Positions 42,257 through 51,570 of a stretch of 64,000 nt of DNA are shown here, in pieces (positions within the stretch are counted from its first letter, which is position 1; each line of letters opens with the position of its first letter). Location: assembly GCA_013289765.1 (NCBI GenBank), contig JABCZI010000003.1, positions 186,001 through 250,000 of the forward strand, written 5' to 3'. The stretch is from Acidobacteriota bacterium. Lineage in GTDB: Bacteria; Acidobacteriota; Terriglobia; Terriglobales; Acidobacteriaceae. Below the pieces are notes generated by a model, which was not told the DNA's origin, made no database searches, and was given only the letters and a program-made list of their open reading frames with translations. Position numbers and translations under genes: made by a program.

Positions 42257-44755
42257 TTATGGTATGAAACTTACTATCCCCTGCAGATCAACCTCTGCCG
42301 CCGATTTGCCGACCAACACTACAAATTCTCCTGGGCTCGCTTTCCACTGCTTGGCCGTGGAATCGTAATAAGAGAGCGCACGACGATCCAGAGTGATCGA
42401 GACTTTCTGGGTCTCCCTCGGCTTGAGGTTCACCTTGGCAAAACCTTTGAGTTCCTTCACCGGACGGGGCGCGTTCGCATGATGATCGCTGACGTAGAGC
42501 TCGGCAACTTCGGCGCCTTCGCGATTTCCTGTGTTGGTCACGTTGAAGGACACCGTCACAGGCTGATCGCCGGTAATTGACGAAGGAGTAATAGCGAGGT
42601 CGCTAAATTTGAAAGCGGTGTAGGAGAGTCCGAAACCGAAAGGAAACAAAGGTTGGATGCCCGCCTTGTCGTAGTGCCGGTAACCGACGAAGATCCCCTC
42701 GTTGTATTTCACTCGTCTGTCGCTGTCATTGGGATAGTAGTTGGAATAAGTGGGATTGTCCTCGAAGCGTCGCTCGAAACTAACCGGCAGTTTGCCAGAT
42801 GGGCTGAACTCTCCGAACAGAATCTGTGCGAGGGCTGTGCCGCCCTCCTGTCCCGGGTACCAAGCCTGCAGCAAGGCGGGGGAACGATTCACCCACGTAC
42901 TCATGTCCACCGCCCCGCCAGCGTTGACCACGACGATCACATTCTTATTGGCGGCGAGCATGGCCTCGATGAGTTCGTTTTGTCCGGTGGGCAATTGGAA
43001 ACTGCGGTCGGAGCCTTCACTTTCGCTGTAGCGATCAAATCCCACGGCTACAACAACTACGTCGGAATTGGATGCGATTGTGCGGGCTTCGGGATTCACC
43101 AGCGACGCTGCTGCAACGATTCCCAGGCGCAGATGGGGGTTATTCCAGGAATCGGTTCGGTACGCTTCGATACGAATCTTGTGCGCTCCCCGCGCGAGAT
43201 TCAGAGGGACATCGTGGACCAGAGCCGTGTGGCGCTCCCAGTCGTCGATTACCAATTTTTCATCAAGATAGAGCCGGACTCCGCCTTGCTCACCCATTGA
43301 CTGGACGAAAACGTGATAAGGCGCGGCCTCTTTGGCGACGTAATAACCGGTCCAACGGGCCGAGTTGAGGCTTGCTGGAAGAGGATTATCATCGCCATAG
43401 TTCAGGTTCTCATCGATGCTCTTCACGTCTGCCCTACCGCTCAAATCGGTGGAAGCAAAATATTCGACCTTCAGGCCAAGCGTATCCCCTGAAGACTCGG
43501 TGACGAAGCGTGTTTGCTTGGCCATTTCCGAGAGCGAGGGAATACCCGGATCGTACAAGACTTTGATCTTCGCGGAATAGTTGGCGAGACCCTCCAGATA
43601 ACTCACGGCGTTGAACGGGCGCACGGCAGCGCTGCCGCCGCCGACCGGCACGGCGGCATAGGCATCGGGGCCAACGACAGCGATCGTCTTGATTTTTGAT
43701 TTATCCAAAGGCAGAAGACTGCCTTCGTTCTTGAGTAGCACAATGCTGGCACGTGCCGCCTCGAGCGCGACAGCGCGGCCGTCTAGATTGTAACGGGAGA
43801 TGGAAGGGTCAGTCTGATCGCGAGCAAGCCAGCCCATTTGGATGGCGGTCCGCAGAATCCGCCGCACATGCTCATCGATCGTGGATTCGCTGACCTTACC
43901 CGCTTTGATAGCGGGCAGCAGCGTGGCCCGGTTCATGAATTTAGCCCACGGCATTTCCAGATCGAGCCCGCTGTTCACCGCGGCAACTCCGTCGTAGGTG
44001 GACGTCCAGTCCGACATAATGATTCCCTTAAAACCCCATTCCTTCTTGACAACGTCATTATTGAGGTAGGCGTTCTGAGTCATGTGTTCGCCGTTGGTGA
44101 GATTATAGGAATCCATGATCGAGCAAACATGGGCTTCTTTGACGGCCGCTTCAAAAGAGGGTAGATAAATTTCGCGCAGCGTACGCTCGTCGATGATGGA
44201 ATCCACATTGTGGCGGTCGTACTCCGAGTTATTCCCGACGAAATGCTTGATGGTTGCGCAGACTCCTCGGGACTGAACACCCTTTATATAGGCGACCGTG
44301 GTCTGCGCCGCAAGAAAAGGATCTTCGCCGAAATATTCGAAGTTGCGTCCATTCATGGGAGCACGATAGATGTTGACGCCCGGACCGAGGAGAAAGTGGA
44401 CGCCGCGTGCGCGCGCATCATCGCCCAGCACAGTACCGGCGCGGTGAATCAGGTCGAGATCCCAGGTAGCTGCCAGCGCGATTCCGCCTGCCAACGCGGT
44501 GGACGCCCCGTAGTTGCGGATTCCGACCGGCCCATCGGCCATCTTCAGCCGGGGCAGACCGATTTTTTGATTGGCGCGAATATAAAAGTCGTCGACACCG
44601 CCGATCAGATCGATTTTCTCCTCCAGCGTGAGTTGCTTGAGCATGGAATCGATACGCGCCTCGACATCGGCTGGCGGAGCGGCTGTCTGCTGGCATACTG
44701 CGGGAAGAATAAGAAGTAGAAGGAGAAAAGCGAGGGATTGAACTTTGCGCAGCAT
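42257..44755 (-). CDS. Exported GH3 beta-glycosidase with PA14 insert
   Basis: An 832-residue protein with a signal peptide (1-22, ending Val-Cys-Gln). The GH3 N-terminal barrel has the nucleophile Asp249 in Met-Ser-Asp-Trp, followed by the second GH3 domain with a PA14-like insert (about 395-530: Trp-Thr-Gly-Tyr, Val-Arg-Leu-Tyr-Leu-Asp), and a C-terminal fibronectin-III-like domain. Likely releases glucose or xylose from glycans in the periplasm. The ATG at 44755 is better than one 18 nt upstream, since GAGG precedes it. It is downstream of a TonB receptor and GlcG gene on the same strand. Confidence 0.92.
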   Translation of the reverse strand: MLRKVQSLAFLLLLLILPAVCQQTAAPPADVEARIDSMLKQLTLEEKIDLIGGVDDFYIRANQKIGLPRLKMADGPVGIRNYGASTALAGGIALAATWDLDLIHRAGTVLGDDARARGVHFLLGPGVNIYRAPMNGRNFEYFGEDPFLAAQTTVAYIKGVQSRGVCATIKHFVGNNSEYDRHNVDSIIDERTLREIYLPSFEAAVKEAHVCSIMDSYNLTNGEHMTQNAYLNNDVVKKEWGFKGIIMSDWTSTYDGVAAVNSGLDLEMPWAKFMNRATLLPAIKAGKVSESTIDEHVRRILRTAIQMGWLARDQTDPSISRYNLDGRAVALEAARASIVLLKNEGSLLPLDKSKIKTIAVVGPDAYAAVPVGGGSAAVRPFNAVSYLEGLANYSAKIKVLYDPGIPSLSEMAKQTRFVTESSGDTLGLKVEYFASTDLSGRADVKSIDENLNYGDDNPLPASLNSARWTGYYVAKEAAPYHVFVQSMGEQGGVRLYLDEKLVIDDWERHTALVHDVPLNLARGAHKIRIEAYRTDSWNNPHLRLGIVAAASLVNPEARTIASNSDVVVVAVGFDRYSESEGSDRSFQLPTGQNELIEAMLAANKNVIVVVNAGGAVDMSTWVNRSPALLQAWYPGQEGGTALAQILFGEFSPSGKLPVSFERRFEDNPTYSNYYPNDSDRRVKYNEGIFVGYRHYDKAGIQPLFPFGFGLSYTAFKFSDLAITPSSITGDQPVTVSFNVTNTGNREGAEVAELYVSDHHANAPRPVKELKGFAKVNLKPRETQKVSITLDRRALSYYDSTAKQWKASPGEFVVLVGKSAAEVDLQGIVSFIP

Positions 44756-44833
44756 TGGGAACCTCAGGGCCATCTCTTCGCAAACCGAATCGACACAAAA
44801 AGTTCTTCCGAACCTACGCGAGGATAATGCAGG

Positions 44834-45253
44834 CTACAACTCGGCAATCAACTCGACGCCAAGCGTTGCCAACGCTATGTCTTCATTGGAGGATAGGCCA
44901 CTCACCGCAACCGCTCCCACCACCTCGCCATTTTTCCACACCGGAATGCCGCCACCCCATCCCACATATTTAGGATCGCCATAGTAAGCGATGTCGTGAC
45001 CCTTCTCGGGGTGTTTCACCTTATCTCCAATCTCTTTGGTTGGTTTGCGTTCGCGCGCGGCAGTCCAGGCCTTGTTCATGGCGATAGAAATGGAAGAGAC
45101 AGGAGCGCCATCCATGCGGGCAAAACATAGAAGGTCGCCGTGGGCATCGGCAACCGCTATCGCCGCAGCCTTCTGCATCTGCAAAGCTTTTTCAACGATT
45201 AGACCAACGGCGCTCTTCGCCTCGGAATAATCGATGGTCTGAACTGTTCTCAT
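44834..45253 (-). CDS. GlcG/HbpS-family protein
   Basis: A 139-residue protein of the GlcG/HbpS (DUF336) family: Ala-Ile-Ala-Val-Ala-Asp-Ala-His-Gly-Asp-Leu near 33-43, Met-Asn-Lys-Ala-Trp-Thr-Ala near 63, and Gly-Gly-Gly-Ile-Pro-Val near 103. HbpS binds haem and senses redox. Role of this one is unknown. No signal peptide. It stands between the TonB receptor and the GH3 gene. Confidence 0.87.
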   Translation of the reverse strand: MRTVQTIDYSEAKSAVGLIVEKALQMQKAAAIAVADAHGDLLCFARMDGAPVSSISIAMNKAWTAARERKPTKEIGDKVKHPEKGHDIAYYGDPKYVGWGGGIPVWKNGEVVGAVAVSGLSSNEDIALATLGVELIAEL

Positions 45254-45381
45254 AGGTGGGAAGATACGGAGGTCGACAATTTGCGTTGAAAAGCCAATTC
45301 AGGGCACGGGTGGCAAAGGCAGACGAACTTGCGAGAAGAAATCCGGGTCCGGAAAAATTACCAGACCCGTGATTCCGACTC

Positions 45382-48300
45382 TTAGAACACCACCTTCAAT
45401 GCGAACTGAATCAACCGCTCGGGCGAAGCCACACCCCCCTGAACAGTTGAATTGACAACTCCGAATCCAGCGGTTCCAAAACCGGTGGCCGGCATGGAGA
45501 AGTAGGGATGGTTGAATAGGTTAAAGAACTCGGTCCGGAATTCAACACCTACTCTTTCGCCCATGTTTGTTCTCTTGAAGACCGCGAAGTCAAAGTTATT
45601 GATTCCAGGCCCTCGAAGTACGGGATCGACCCGCGCTTCGGTGCCGGGGCCGTAATCTGGAGCTGATGCGAAGCAACTGGTGTTAAACCACTGGCTAAGG
45701 TGGCCGCCGCCCGCTTTTTTGTCGCACCCGGGAACGACATCTGGCCGGATGTTGCTAACTCCAAGATTTGCGGCTTCCAGTGCGGTCTGGCCGGGCTGAG
45801 TGATCTTCAGTGGGAAGCCGCGCTGGAATGTGGTTATGCCATCGATGCCCCATCCTGAAACCATCTTGTCGGCTATGCCGGTTAGATTTGCGGCGTAGGC
45901 CCTGCCGTGGCCGAATGGAAGATCGAGGACATAGCTGATCACCACGCGCTGCGACACATCCTGCGAAGAGAGTGATCGTTCGCCCTTCAAGTTGTTCCAG
46001 TCCTGCACGCCCCCAACTCCACCGGTCGGCCCTTCAAGCCAACTGGTCAGGGTGTCAGTGTTACTCAGGAGCTTCTCGTTCGTATACGCAACCAACAGTG
46101 TTCCACCGCCCTTGAAGCGGCGAGTCACAGTAGCTTGCAGAGAGTTGTAACTGCTCTCACAGCAACCGTAGCCAGCCAGGTTCAAGTCGTTGTATTGCGG
46201 GTATGGACGTTCCAACTGCCCCGCCGCAACTGTGGCTCCGTTCAGAGACGGATTGGGATTTGTGCCCTTCATCGGGTTTGCAACCTGTACAGTTAGCGCG
46301 GCGCCCTGAGACCAGAGGGTGTCAGGAAGTTGGTCGACGTGGGTCGAATATTGCTGCAGATGAACTCCGTGCGAGCCAGCATAGGCCACATCCGCAAAGA
46401 ACCCAGCAGGGAGTTGGCGCTGGATGTCGAAGTTCCATTGCTCGACGTATCCCCATTTCGGATTGCTGTGCCCATTGATCCCGTAATAGGGAGCCAATGT
46501 CGGGCTGCCGTTAAAAAGCGCGAAACTCGATATGTCGGCAGGAAATGGAGCCAGAGTGCCGGCCAGGGGCGCGAAGTTTCGTCCTGGCGGCGGTAGAATA
46601 CCTGAATTTCCGAAGGGACCGGTCTGAGTGCAGCCAAAGTTGTTTGGTCCCCTTACCGGAAACACCGAGCCGGTTGCGCCAAAGGAGCAACCGGACCCAT
46701 CCAGCATAGCAGCCGGAGTGATGAATGAGTCGTTCGTAGCGTGGAGAGGGGTACTAGCGAGATTCACCACATCGTTGTCGGGGTTCAGCCCGAATGACAC
46801 GTAGTTGGGGATATAGAAGGTGCCAAAGCCTCCTCGGATCACGGTTTTCGAATCCAAAGCGTAGGCGAAGCCTAGCCGTGGGGAGAACGCCGTCTTATCC
46901 ATCGGGATGTTGTTCTTGCTAGTGTTGCGTCCAGTTCCTACAAGGAAAGCATCGCCCGGGCAAGCTGTGCCAGCTCCGAAACAGCCGGATGCGGTTGCAT
47001 TGGTCGCGGTCGGATCCCAGTAGGAAAGCCGCCCGTAGGAGTCAGACCATGTGCCCTGCAATTCATAGCGAACACCCAAATTGACGGTCAACTTAGGGGT
47101 AACGTGCCAAGTGTCGTCCGCGTATAAGGCGCGGTACACTTGCAAGCCCTTGGTCTGGGCGGGGACCTGAGCAACCCCTTCGGTCTGATTGACGAAACTT
47201 CCTTCATTTTGCGACAAGCCAAGCAGGAAGTCGGCGAATGCAAAATTAGGATTAGCCGTTCCCCCAGCAGCTGGCGCTATTTGAGTTGTCCAGTTTCCGC
47301 CGAACGCGAAGGCGCCGCTGGCGATGTTTGTTTGGAAGTAGTTATCGTATCCGTATTCGAACTGGGCGCCAGTCTGAATTGTGTGCTTGCCCCGGATCAA
47401 GGTGAACGCCGGCGTGATGTTGTATTGCGAATTGTGATCGCCGATGGCGCTGTTGCCCTGCGACTTTCCAACATCGTTGTTGAAGGGGAACGCAGGAGTA
47501 GGCGGGGTTCGCATCGTGCTGGGTGGAGTGTTGTAAGTTGACGGCCAGCCTAGAGTCGTTAGGTCAAAGCCTGAGAGAAGTGGCTGACGTCCGTAAACAA
47601 AGCGGCTGGCTGACAGGTTCACGTCGAGAATGGTCGTTGGAGTGAATACATGGTTCACTCCCACAACGATCATTTTCGTGTGATACTTTTCCGCGCAGCG
47701 ATCGAGGCAGAGGCCCGTTCCCAACGGATTCGACGGCAAGTCGGTTAATCCATAGTAGGCGAACCTTCCGAACAGATGGGTGTTGCGGCCAATACTCTGA
47801 TCCCCGCGAGCCACGAACTCGTTGGTATTTCCGCCGGCAGGCGCCGCGCTCAAATAATTTTGTTGATCTCCCGGAAGGTTCGGCGCGGGAAAATATTTCT
47901 TCCATAGCACAGTTGTGGCTGTGCTGAATTCCGAACTCGGAATTTGATTGTTCGGATAAGCTACCGTGCGCGTCCCACCTGCGTTTGCGCTATAAGGGTC
48001 ATACAACTGTCCGGCAGGATTGCTGCACAAGCCGCCGTTGAACGTACCGCCCGCCCCACCTTGACCCGCTGGCAAAGTGCAAAGAGAAGAGAAATCCCCG
48101 CTCAGCATGGCGGTCTGAGGAACGGAAGTAGTAAAGGGAGAACCGGTGCGCTGCCGATATTGCTCCCAACTCACGTAGAAAAATGTTTTATCCTTAATCA
48201 CTGGTCCGCCAACCTGAAACCCATACTGGTTCTGCGTCCACGGAGGAGCGATGTTCTTGGCACCGCTCGCCAACTCAGTCTGCTTATTGAAATATTCATT

Positions 48301-49113
48301 GGCATTTAACACCTTATTGCGGAAGTACTCATAGGCGGAACCATGCCAGGAGTTGGTACCGGACTTGGTGCTGAGGTTCGTGACGCCGCCGGAGAACTTG
48401 CCCCATTCGGCCCCGAGATTGCTGTATTGGACCTTGAACTCGCCGACGGAATCCTGCGTCGGAATGATAATCGGCAAGTTGATATAGCCGATGTTCAGGG
48501 GTTGGCCATCAAGGTACTCCGCACCTTGATTGGCGAACGAACCTCCGATCTGGTAATTGCCCCAACTGAATGGGTTTTGGCCTACTGGCGAACCACCGGA
48601 TCCTCCCTGCGCAACTGCCGCCGGGGAAACTATGATCAGATTGAAGATATTCCGGCCGTTCAGCGGTAACTCGTCCGCTTTGCGCTGCTCCACCACCTGG
48701 CCTAATGACGCAGATTCCGTTTGCAGCAGTGGCGTCTCCGATGTCACCTCCACTATCTGGCTGACCTGGCCCACTTGCAACGGCACGTCCACGCGAGTGC
48801 TCTGCTGCACTTCTACGGTTACATCTGTGCGGGCGAAGTGCTTGAATCCTTGCTTCTCCACATCAACCCGATATTGTCCGGGAAACAGATTCACAAAAGT
48901 GAACAGTCCGTCACTGCCGCTGGACTGGGTGCGCTTCTCTCCTGTCCCAACGTTGGTCAGGGTGACGTTCGCATCCGTGATGGCCGCGCCAGAAGTGTCG
49001 GTCACCGCGCCAGCGATCGAGCCATACGTGGACTGTGCGCACAGGGACAAATTCGCTCCCAGCACAAGAAGACTCAGAGACAGAACAATTATCCAGAACC
49101 TGCGAGAATCCAT
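45382..49113 (-). CDS. TonB-dependent receptor, Oar-like, copy 1
   Basis: A 1243-residue outer-membrane protein. Signal peptide 1-26 (Cys-Ala-Gln). A carboxypeptidase-regulatory-like domain at about 28-110 (Gly-Ser-Ile-Ala-Gly-Ala-Val-Thr-Asp-Thr-Ser-Gly-Ala) precedes the plug (about 120-245: Leu-Pro-Leu-Asn-Gly-Arg-Asn) and a large beta barrel ending in Phe. It imports or exports large substrates, perhaps oligosaccharides. Strongly similar to the receptor at 51571. The ATG at 49113 has a purine-rich GGGGG-AAAC upstream; the longer frame from 49185 lacks support. Follows the sigma/anti-sigma pair. Confidence 0.92.
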   Translation of the reverse strand: MDSRRFWIIVLSLSLLVLGANLSLCAQSTYGSIAGAVTDTSGAAITDANVTLTNVGTGEKRTQSSGSDGLFTFVNLFPGQYRVDVEKQGFKHFARTDVTVEVQQSTRVDVPLQVGQVSQIVEVTSETPLLQTESASLGQVVEQRKADELPLNGRNIFNLIIVSPAAVAQGGSGGSPVGQNPFSWGNYQIGGSFANQGAEYLDGQPLNIGYINLPIIIPTQDSVGEFKVQYSNLGAEWGKFSGGVTNLSTKSGTNSWHGSAYEYFRNKVLNANEYFNKQTELASGAKNIAPPWTQNQYGFQVGGPVIKDKTFFYVSWEQYRQRTGSPFTTSVPQTAMLSGDFSSLCTLPAGQGGAGGTFNGGLCSNPAGQLYDPYSANAGGTRTVAYPNNQIPSSEFSTATTVLWKKYFPAPNLPGDQQNYLSAAPAGGNTNEFVARGDQSIGRNTHLFGRFAYYGLTDLPSNPLGTGLCLDRCAEKYHTKMIVVGVNHVFTPTTILDVNLSASRFVYGRQPLLSGFDLTTLGWPSTYNTPPSTMRTPPTPAFPFNNDVGKSQGNSAIGDHNSQYNITPAFTLIRGKHTIQTGAQFEYGYDNYFQTNIASGAFAFGGNWTTQIAPAAGGTANPNFAFADFLLGLSQNEGSFVNQTEGVAQVPAQTKGLQVYRALYADDTWHVTPKLTVNLGVRYELQGTWSDSYGRLSYWDPTATNATASGCFGAGTACPGDAFLVGTGRNTSKNNIPMDKTAFSPRLGFAYALDSKTVIRGGFGTFYIPNYVSFGLNPDNDVVNLASTPLHATNDSFITPAAMLDGSGCSFGATGSVFPVRGPNNFGCTQTGPFGNSGILPPPGRNFAPLAGTLAPFPADISSFALFNGSPTLAPYYGINGHSNPKWGYVEQWNFDIQRQLPAGFFADVAYAGSHGVHLQQYSTHVDQLPDTLWSQGAALTVQVANPMKGTNPNPSLNGATVAAGQLERPYPQYNDLNLAGYGCCESSYNSLQATVTRRFKGGGTLLVAYTNEKLLSNTDTLTSWLEGPTGGVGGVQDWNNLKGERSLSSQDVSQRVVISYVLDLPFGHGRAYAANLTGIADKMVSGWGIDGITTFQRGFPLKITQPGQTALEAANLGVSNIRPDVVPGCDKKAGGGHLSQWFNTSCFASAPDYGPGTEARVDPVLRGPGINNFDFAVFKRTNMGERVGVEFRTEFFNLFNHPYFSMPATGFGTAGFGVVNSTVQGGVASPERLIQFALKVVF

Positions 49114-49337
49114 GTTTCCCCCTGGCAGATCGATTCTAGAAAGCGCGTTGATGAGAAGCAGTGGCCGTGCCCTTGACTGAACCAAGCATCAAAGGCCTCA
49201 TGAGATTTGTGTACTCTAAAGCTATTACGTGCGGGCGAACGGTTCTGTACCAATGAGGTGTTCGACGCGAAGACAAGTCGCGCAGGGGAAAACCCGGAAG
49301 GGCGAAGGACGGGACACGACGCGAGCGGCTCTTACAA

Positions 49338-50657
49338 CTAAGGGTGATTAGCTTCGTTTCGCAGCAAGGCGAACAGTAGCGGCTTGCCGGTGGGTTTGCG
49401 GCTGCCACCGTGAGGCTCTACCGTGACGAAGACAGCGTCGATTTCCGCGAGTTGCTTGGGATCATCCAGGCGCAATACCCAGCGGCGGTTCGATTCGCTG
49501 TCCATGTAGAGAATTCCGAGATTCGTGGCACGGGCGTTTTTTGTGAGTTCTGCGCCCTTTTGCCCCCAGACCTGGAAAATGCTCGTGTTCCTGACGCCGG
49601 GCTGCCGATCCAAGTCAAATGCGTAGAAGATCAAAGACTTTTTCTGCGTGTAGAAGACGCGGCCGAATGGCTTGCGCGTACGGCTGCCGCTATCGACGTC
49701 GAAAACGTCGGCGATGTAGAGCTTGCGCGCGCCCATAAGTTCGCGGATGTCGCGGTCGGAAGCCAGAAAGCGGTCGTCATCGGCGAGCTTTTGCTCCAGG
49801 CCGCGATTGCTGGCGGCAAGGTCGTCATTTTTCGACTCAAGAGCGGTCATTCGGACCAGAGCGCGATCATGCTCGGCGCGAAGACTTGCCAGTTCCACTT
49901 GTGCCGATCGGTAGGACTGTTCGGCCTGCTGCAGTTCCACGGTAAGACTGTCTCGCTGCCTCGTAACCGCGAGCACCTGCTCTTCGGATTCGCTCTTGGC
50001 CGCCAATAGTTCGCGGGAATGCTGTTCCAAGGCGTGCAATGCCCCTTGCAAACGGCTCACTTCCTGCTGTTGTGCGGCGCTTCGCTCCTCGACTTGAACG
50101 ATTTTCGCGGCCTGCTTCTGCAGCAACTCATCGGCGGAACTCTTCGGCACCGCGAACTCTTGCACCTTCTCTTCGACTGAGGGCAGTGACGAATGTTTTG
50201 GGTTGTCGCGCATAGTCCCGCCCAATCGGTAAGAAGCTAACGAAACCGTCGCTAACAGACAGGCGGCAAGCGCCCCTGTGATCCACTGTCGGGCGGGAGA
50301 GCCCAAAAAGTACGGATAAAGAACCTTCTGGCGAACGCGGGAGTCTTCGACAGAAGTAGCGGCACCTTGCAGGTCTTGAATTTGTAACAACAGTCGCTGC
50401 CGCACTTTCGAATCATTCCACTCCGAATCTTCCTCCAGATTAGGTTGAGCGGTAGCCAGAAATGGCATCCCGACCTTCGCCAGGAGTTGATACTCGCGGT
50501 GGATTTCGCAACATTGGTGACAGGAACTCAGGTGAGCTTCCAGTTCCAGCAATTCGGAAGGAGTGAGCGTGCCGGAATTTACCAGCGCACTCAGCTTCCT
50601 AAATTTCTCATGGCCGTCGGCATCAGGGTCATAGAGACTTCCGCGTTCGCGAATCAT
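49338..50657 (-). CDS. Anti-sigma factor with RskA-like outer domain
   Basis: A 439-residue protein. The N-terminal zinc-finger motif is His42-x3-Cys46-x2-Cys49. A membrane helix lies at about 130-148 (Trp-Ile-Thr-Gly-Ala-Leu-Ala-Ala). A long coiled coil (about 165-300; Gln/Glu/Arg/Leu) leads to an RskA-like domain: Phe-Val-Thr-Val-Glu-Pro-His-Gly-Gly-Ser. The start overlaps the sigma gene stop by 4 nt. The coiled-coil is longer than usual and may reach across the periplasm. Confidence 0.88.
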   Translation of the reverse strand: MIRERGSLYDPDADGHEKFRKLSALVNSGTLTPSELLELEAHLSSCHQCCEIHREYQLLAKVGMPFLATAQPNLEEDSEWNDSKVRQRLLLQIQDLQGAATSVEDSRVRQKVLYPYFLGSPARQWITGALAACLLATVSLASYRLGGTMRDNPKHSSLPSVEEKVQEFAVPKSSADELLQKQAAKIVQVEERSAAQQQEVSRLQGALHALEQHSRELLAAKSESEEQVLAVTRQRDSLTVELQQAEQSYRSAQVELASLRAEHDRALVRMTALESKNDDLAASNRGLEQKLADDDRFLASDRDIRELMGARKLYIADVFDVDSGSRTRKPFGRVFYTQKKSLIFYAFDLDRQPGVRNTSIFQVWGQKGAELTKNARATNLGILYMDSESNRRWVLRLDDPKQLAEIDAVFVTVEPHGGSRKPTGKPLLFALLRNEANHP

Positions 50658-51322
50658 CGTTCGTTTCCCCGAAGCCTCTGGACAGATGGGCTCTTGCGTA
50701 GCCGTTCCAAGCCGCGATAGAAGTGATGGCGCACGTTGCCGAGAGGTTCGTGAAGCCTTTCGCTGATCTCTTTCAGCTCGAAGCCTTCAAAATAAAATAA
50801 CTCCAAGGTGCGGCGCTGCATCAGCGTCAAATCCTCGAAAGCCTTCTGCAGTTGGGCCAGGTCCAGCTTAGCACTGATCTCGCGCTCGACATCGGCCCTT
50901 CCCACTAAAGTATCATCCAGAGAGTCGATTTCTGTACCATCATAAAATCCGCGTCTTGACAGATGAGCCTTCCTGTCGAGCGCTCGACTGAAGGCAATTT
51001 GCACGATCCAGGCCTTCGCGCCGCCTTTTGCGGAATCGAACAGCGCCGCCTTTCGATAGACGTAGAAAAAAGTCTCCTGGACGACTTCCTCGGCCTCGCA
51101 ATGGTCGCGCAGGATGCGGGACGCGATGCCAAACACCAGCCTTGAGTACCGCTGGAATATTGCGTCTAGCGCCTTTGCGTCATAAGCTTGCAGGTTTGCT
51201 AACAACTCTTCATCGCTAGGCGACAGAATCGTGGATGGGCCGGGAAGTTCAACAACTTGTCCCCGCCCTCTGCTCCAAGCCAGGGGCATTGCGAGCGCGC
51301 GTCCATTGGGGGGAGAACTCAT
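50654..51322 (-). CDS. ECF sigma factor, SigK-like
   Basis: A 222-residue factor. Region 2 (about 50-120) shows Cys-Glu-Ala-Glu-Glu-Val-Val-Gln-Glu-Thr-Phe-Phe-Tyr-Val-Tyr and Ala-Trp-Ile-Val-Gln-Ile-Ala. Region 4 (about 155-210) has Phe-Glu-Leu-Lys-Glu-Ile-Ser-Glu-Arg-Leu. The start is uncertain: ATG 51322, an upstream TTG 51340 or a later ATG. The anti-sigma overlap and the flanking receptor genes suggest control of the receptor/hydrolase operon. Confidence 0.88.
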   Translation of the reverse strand: MSSPPNGRALAMPLAWSRGRGQVVELPGPSTILSPSDEELLANLQAYDAKALDAIFQRYSRLVFGIASRILRDHCEAEEVVQETFFYVYRKAALFDSAKGGAKAWIVQIAFSRALDRKAHLSRRGFYDGTEIDSLDDTLVGRADVEREISAKLDLAQLQKAFEDLTLMQRRTLELFYFEGFELKEISERLHEPLGNVRHHFYRGLERLRKSPSVQRLRGNER

Positions 51323-51570
51323 AAGATTGCGCGTCTTCAACTGTTACGCTGCAACGTCAGCCAGTACCGCTTGGCGCACCATACAACACGAGCTAATCAT
51401 TTTTCCAGATAAAAACGATCATAAAATTCGTCGTGGAAAATCTGCTCTGACCTGGTACATCTCCGGCGCCGACGACGTATATATGTGCGCAGCGGTGTTT
51501 TGGCTTGCTCTCCTGTGCTCACTTTGTTTCCGACGTGAAGACTTGCGCGCTGAGGTAAAGTAAAACCGCT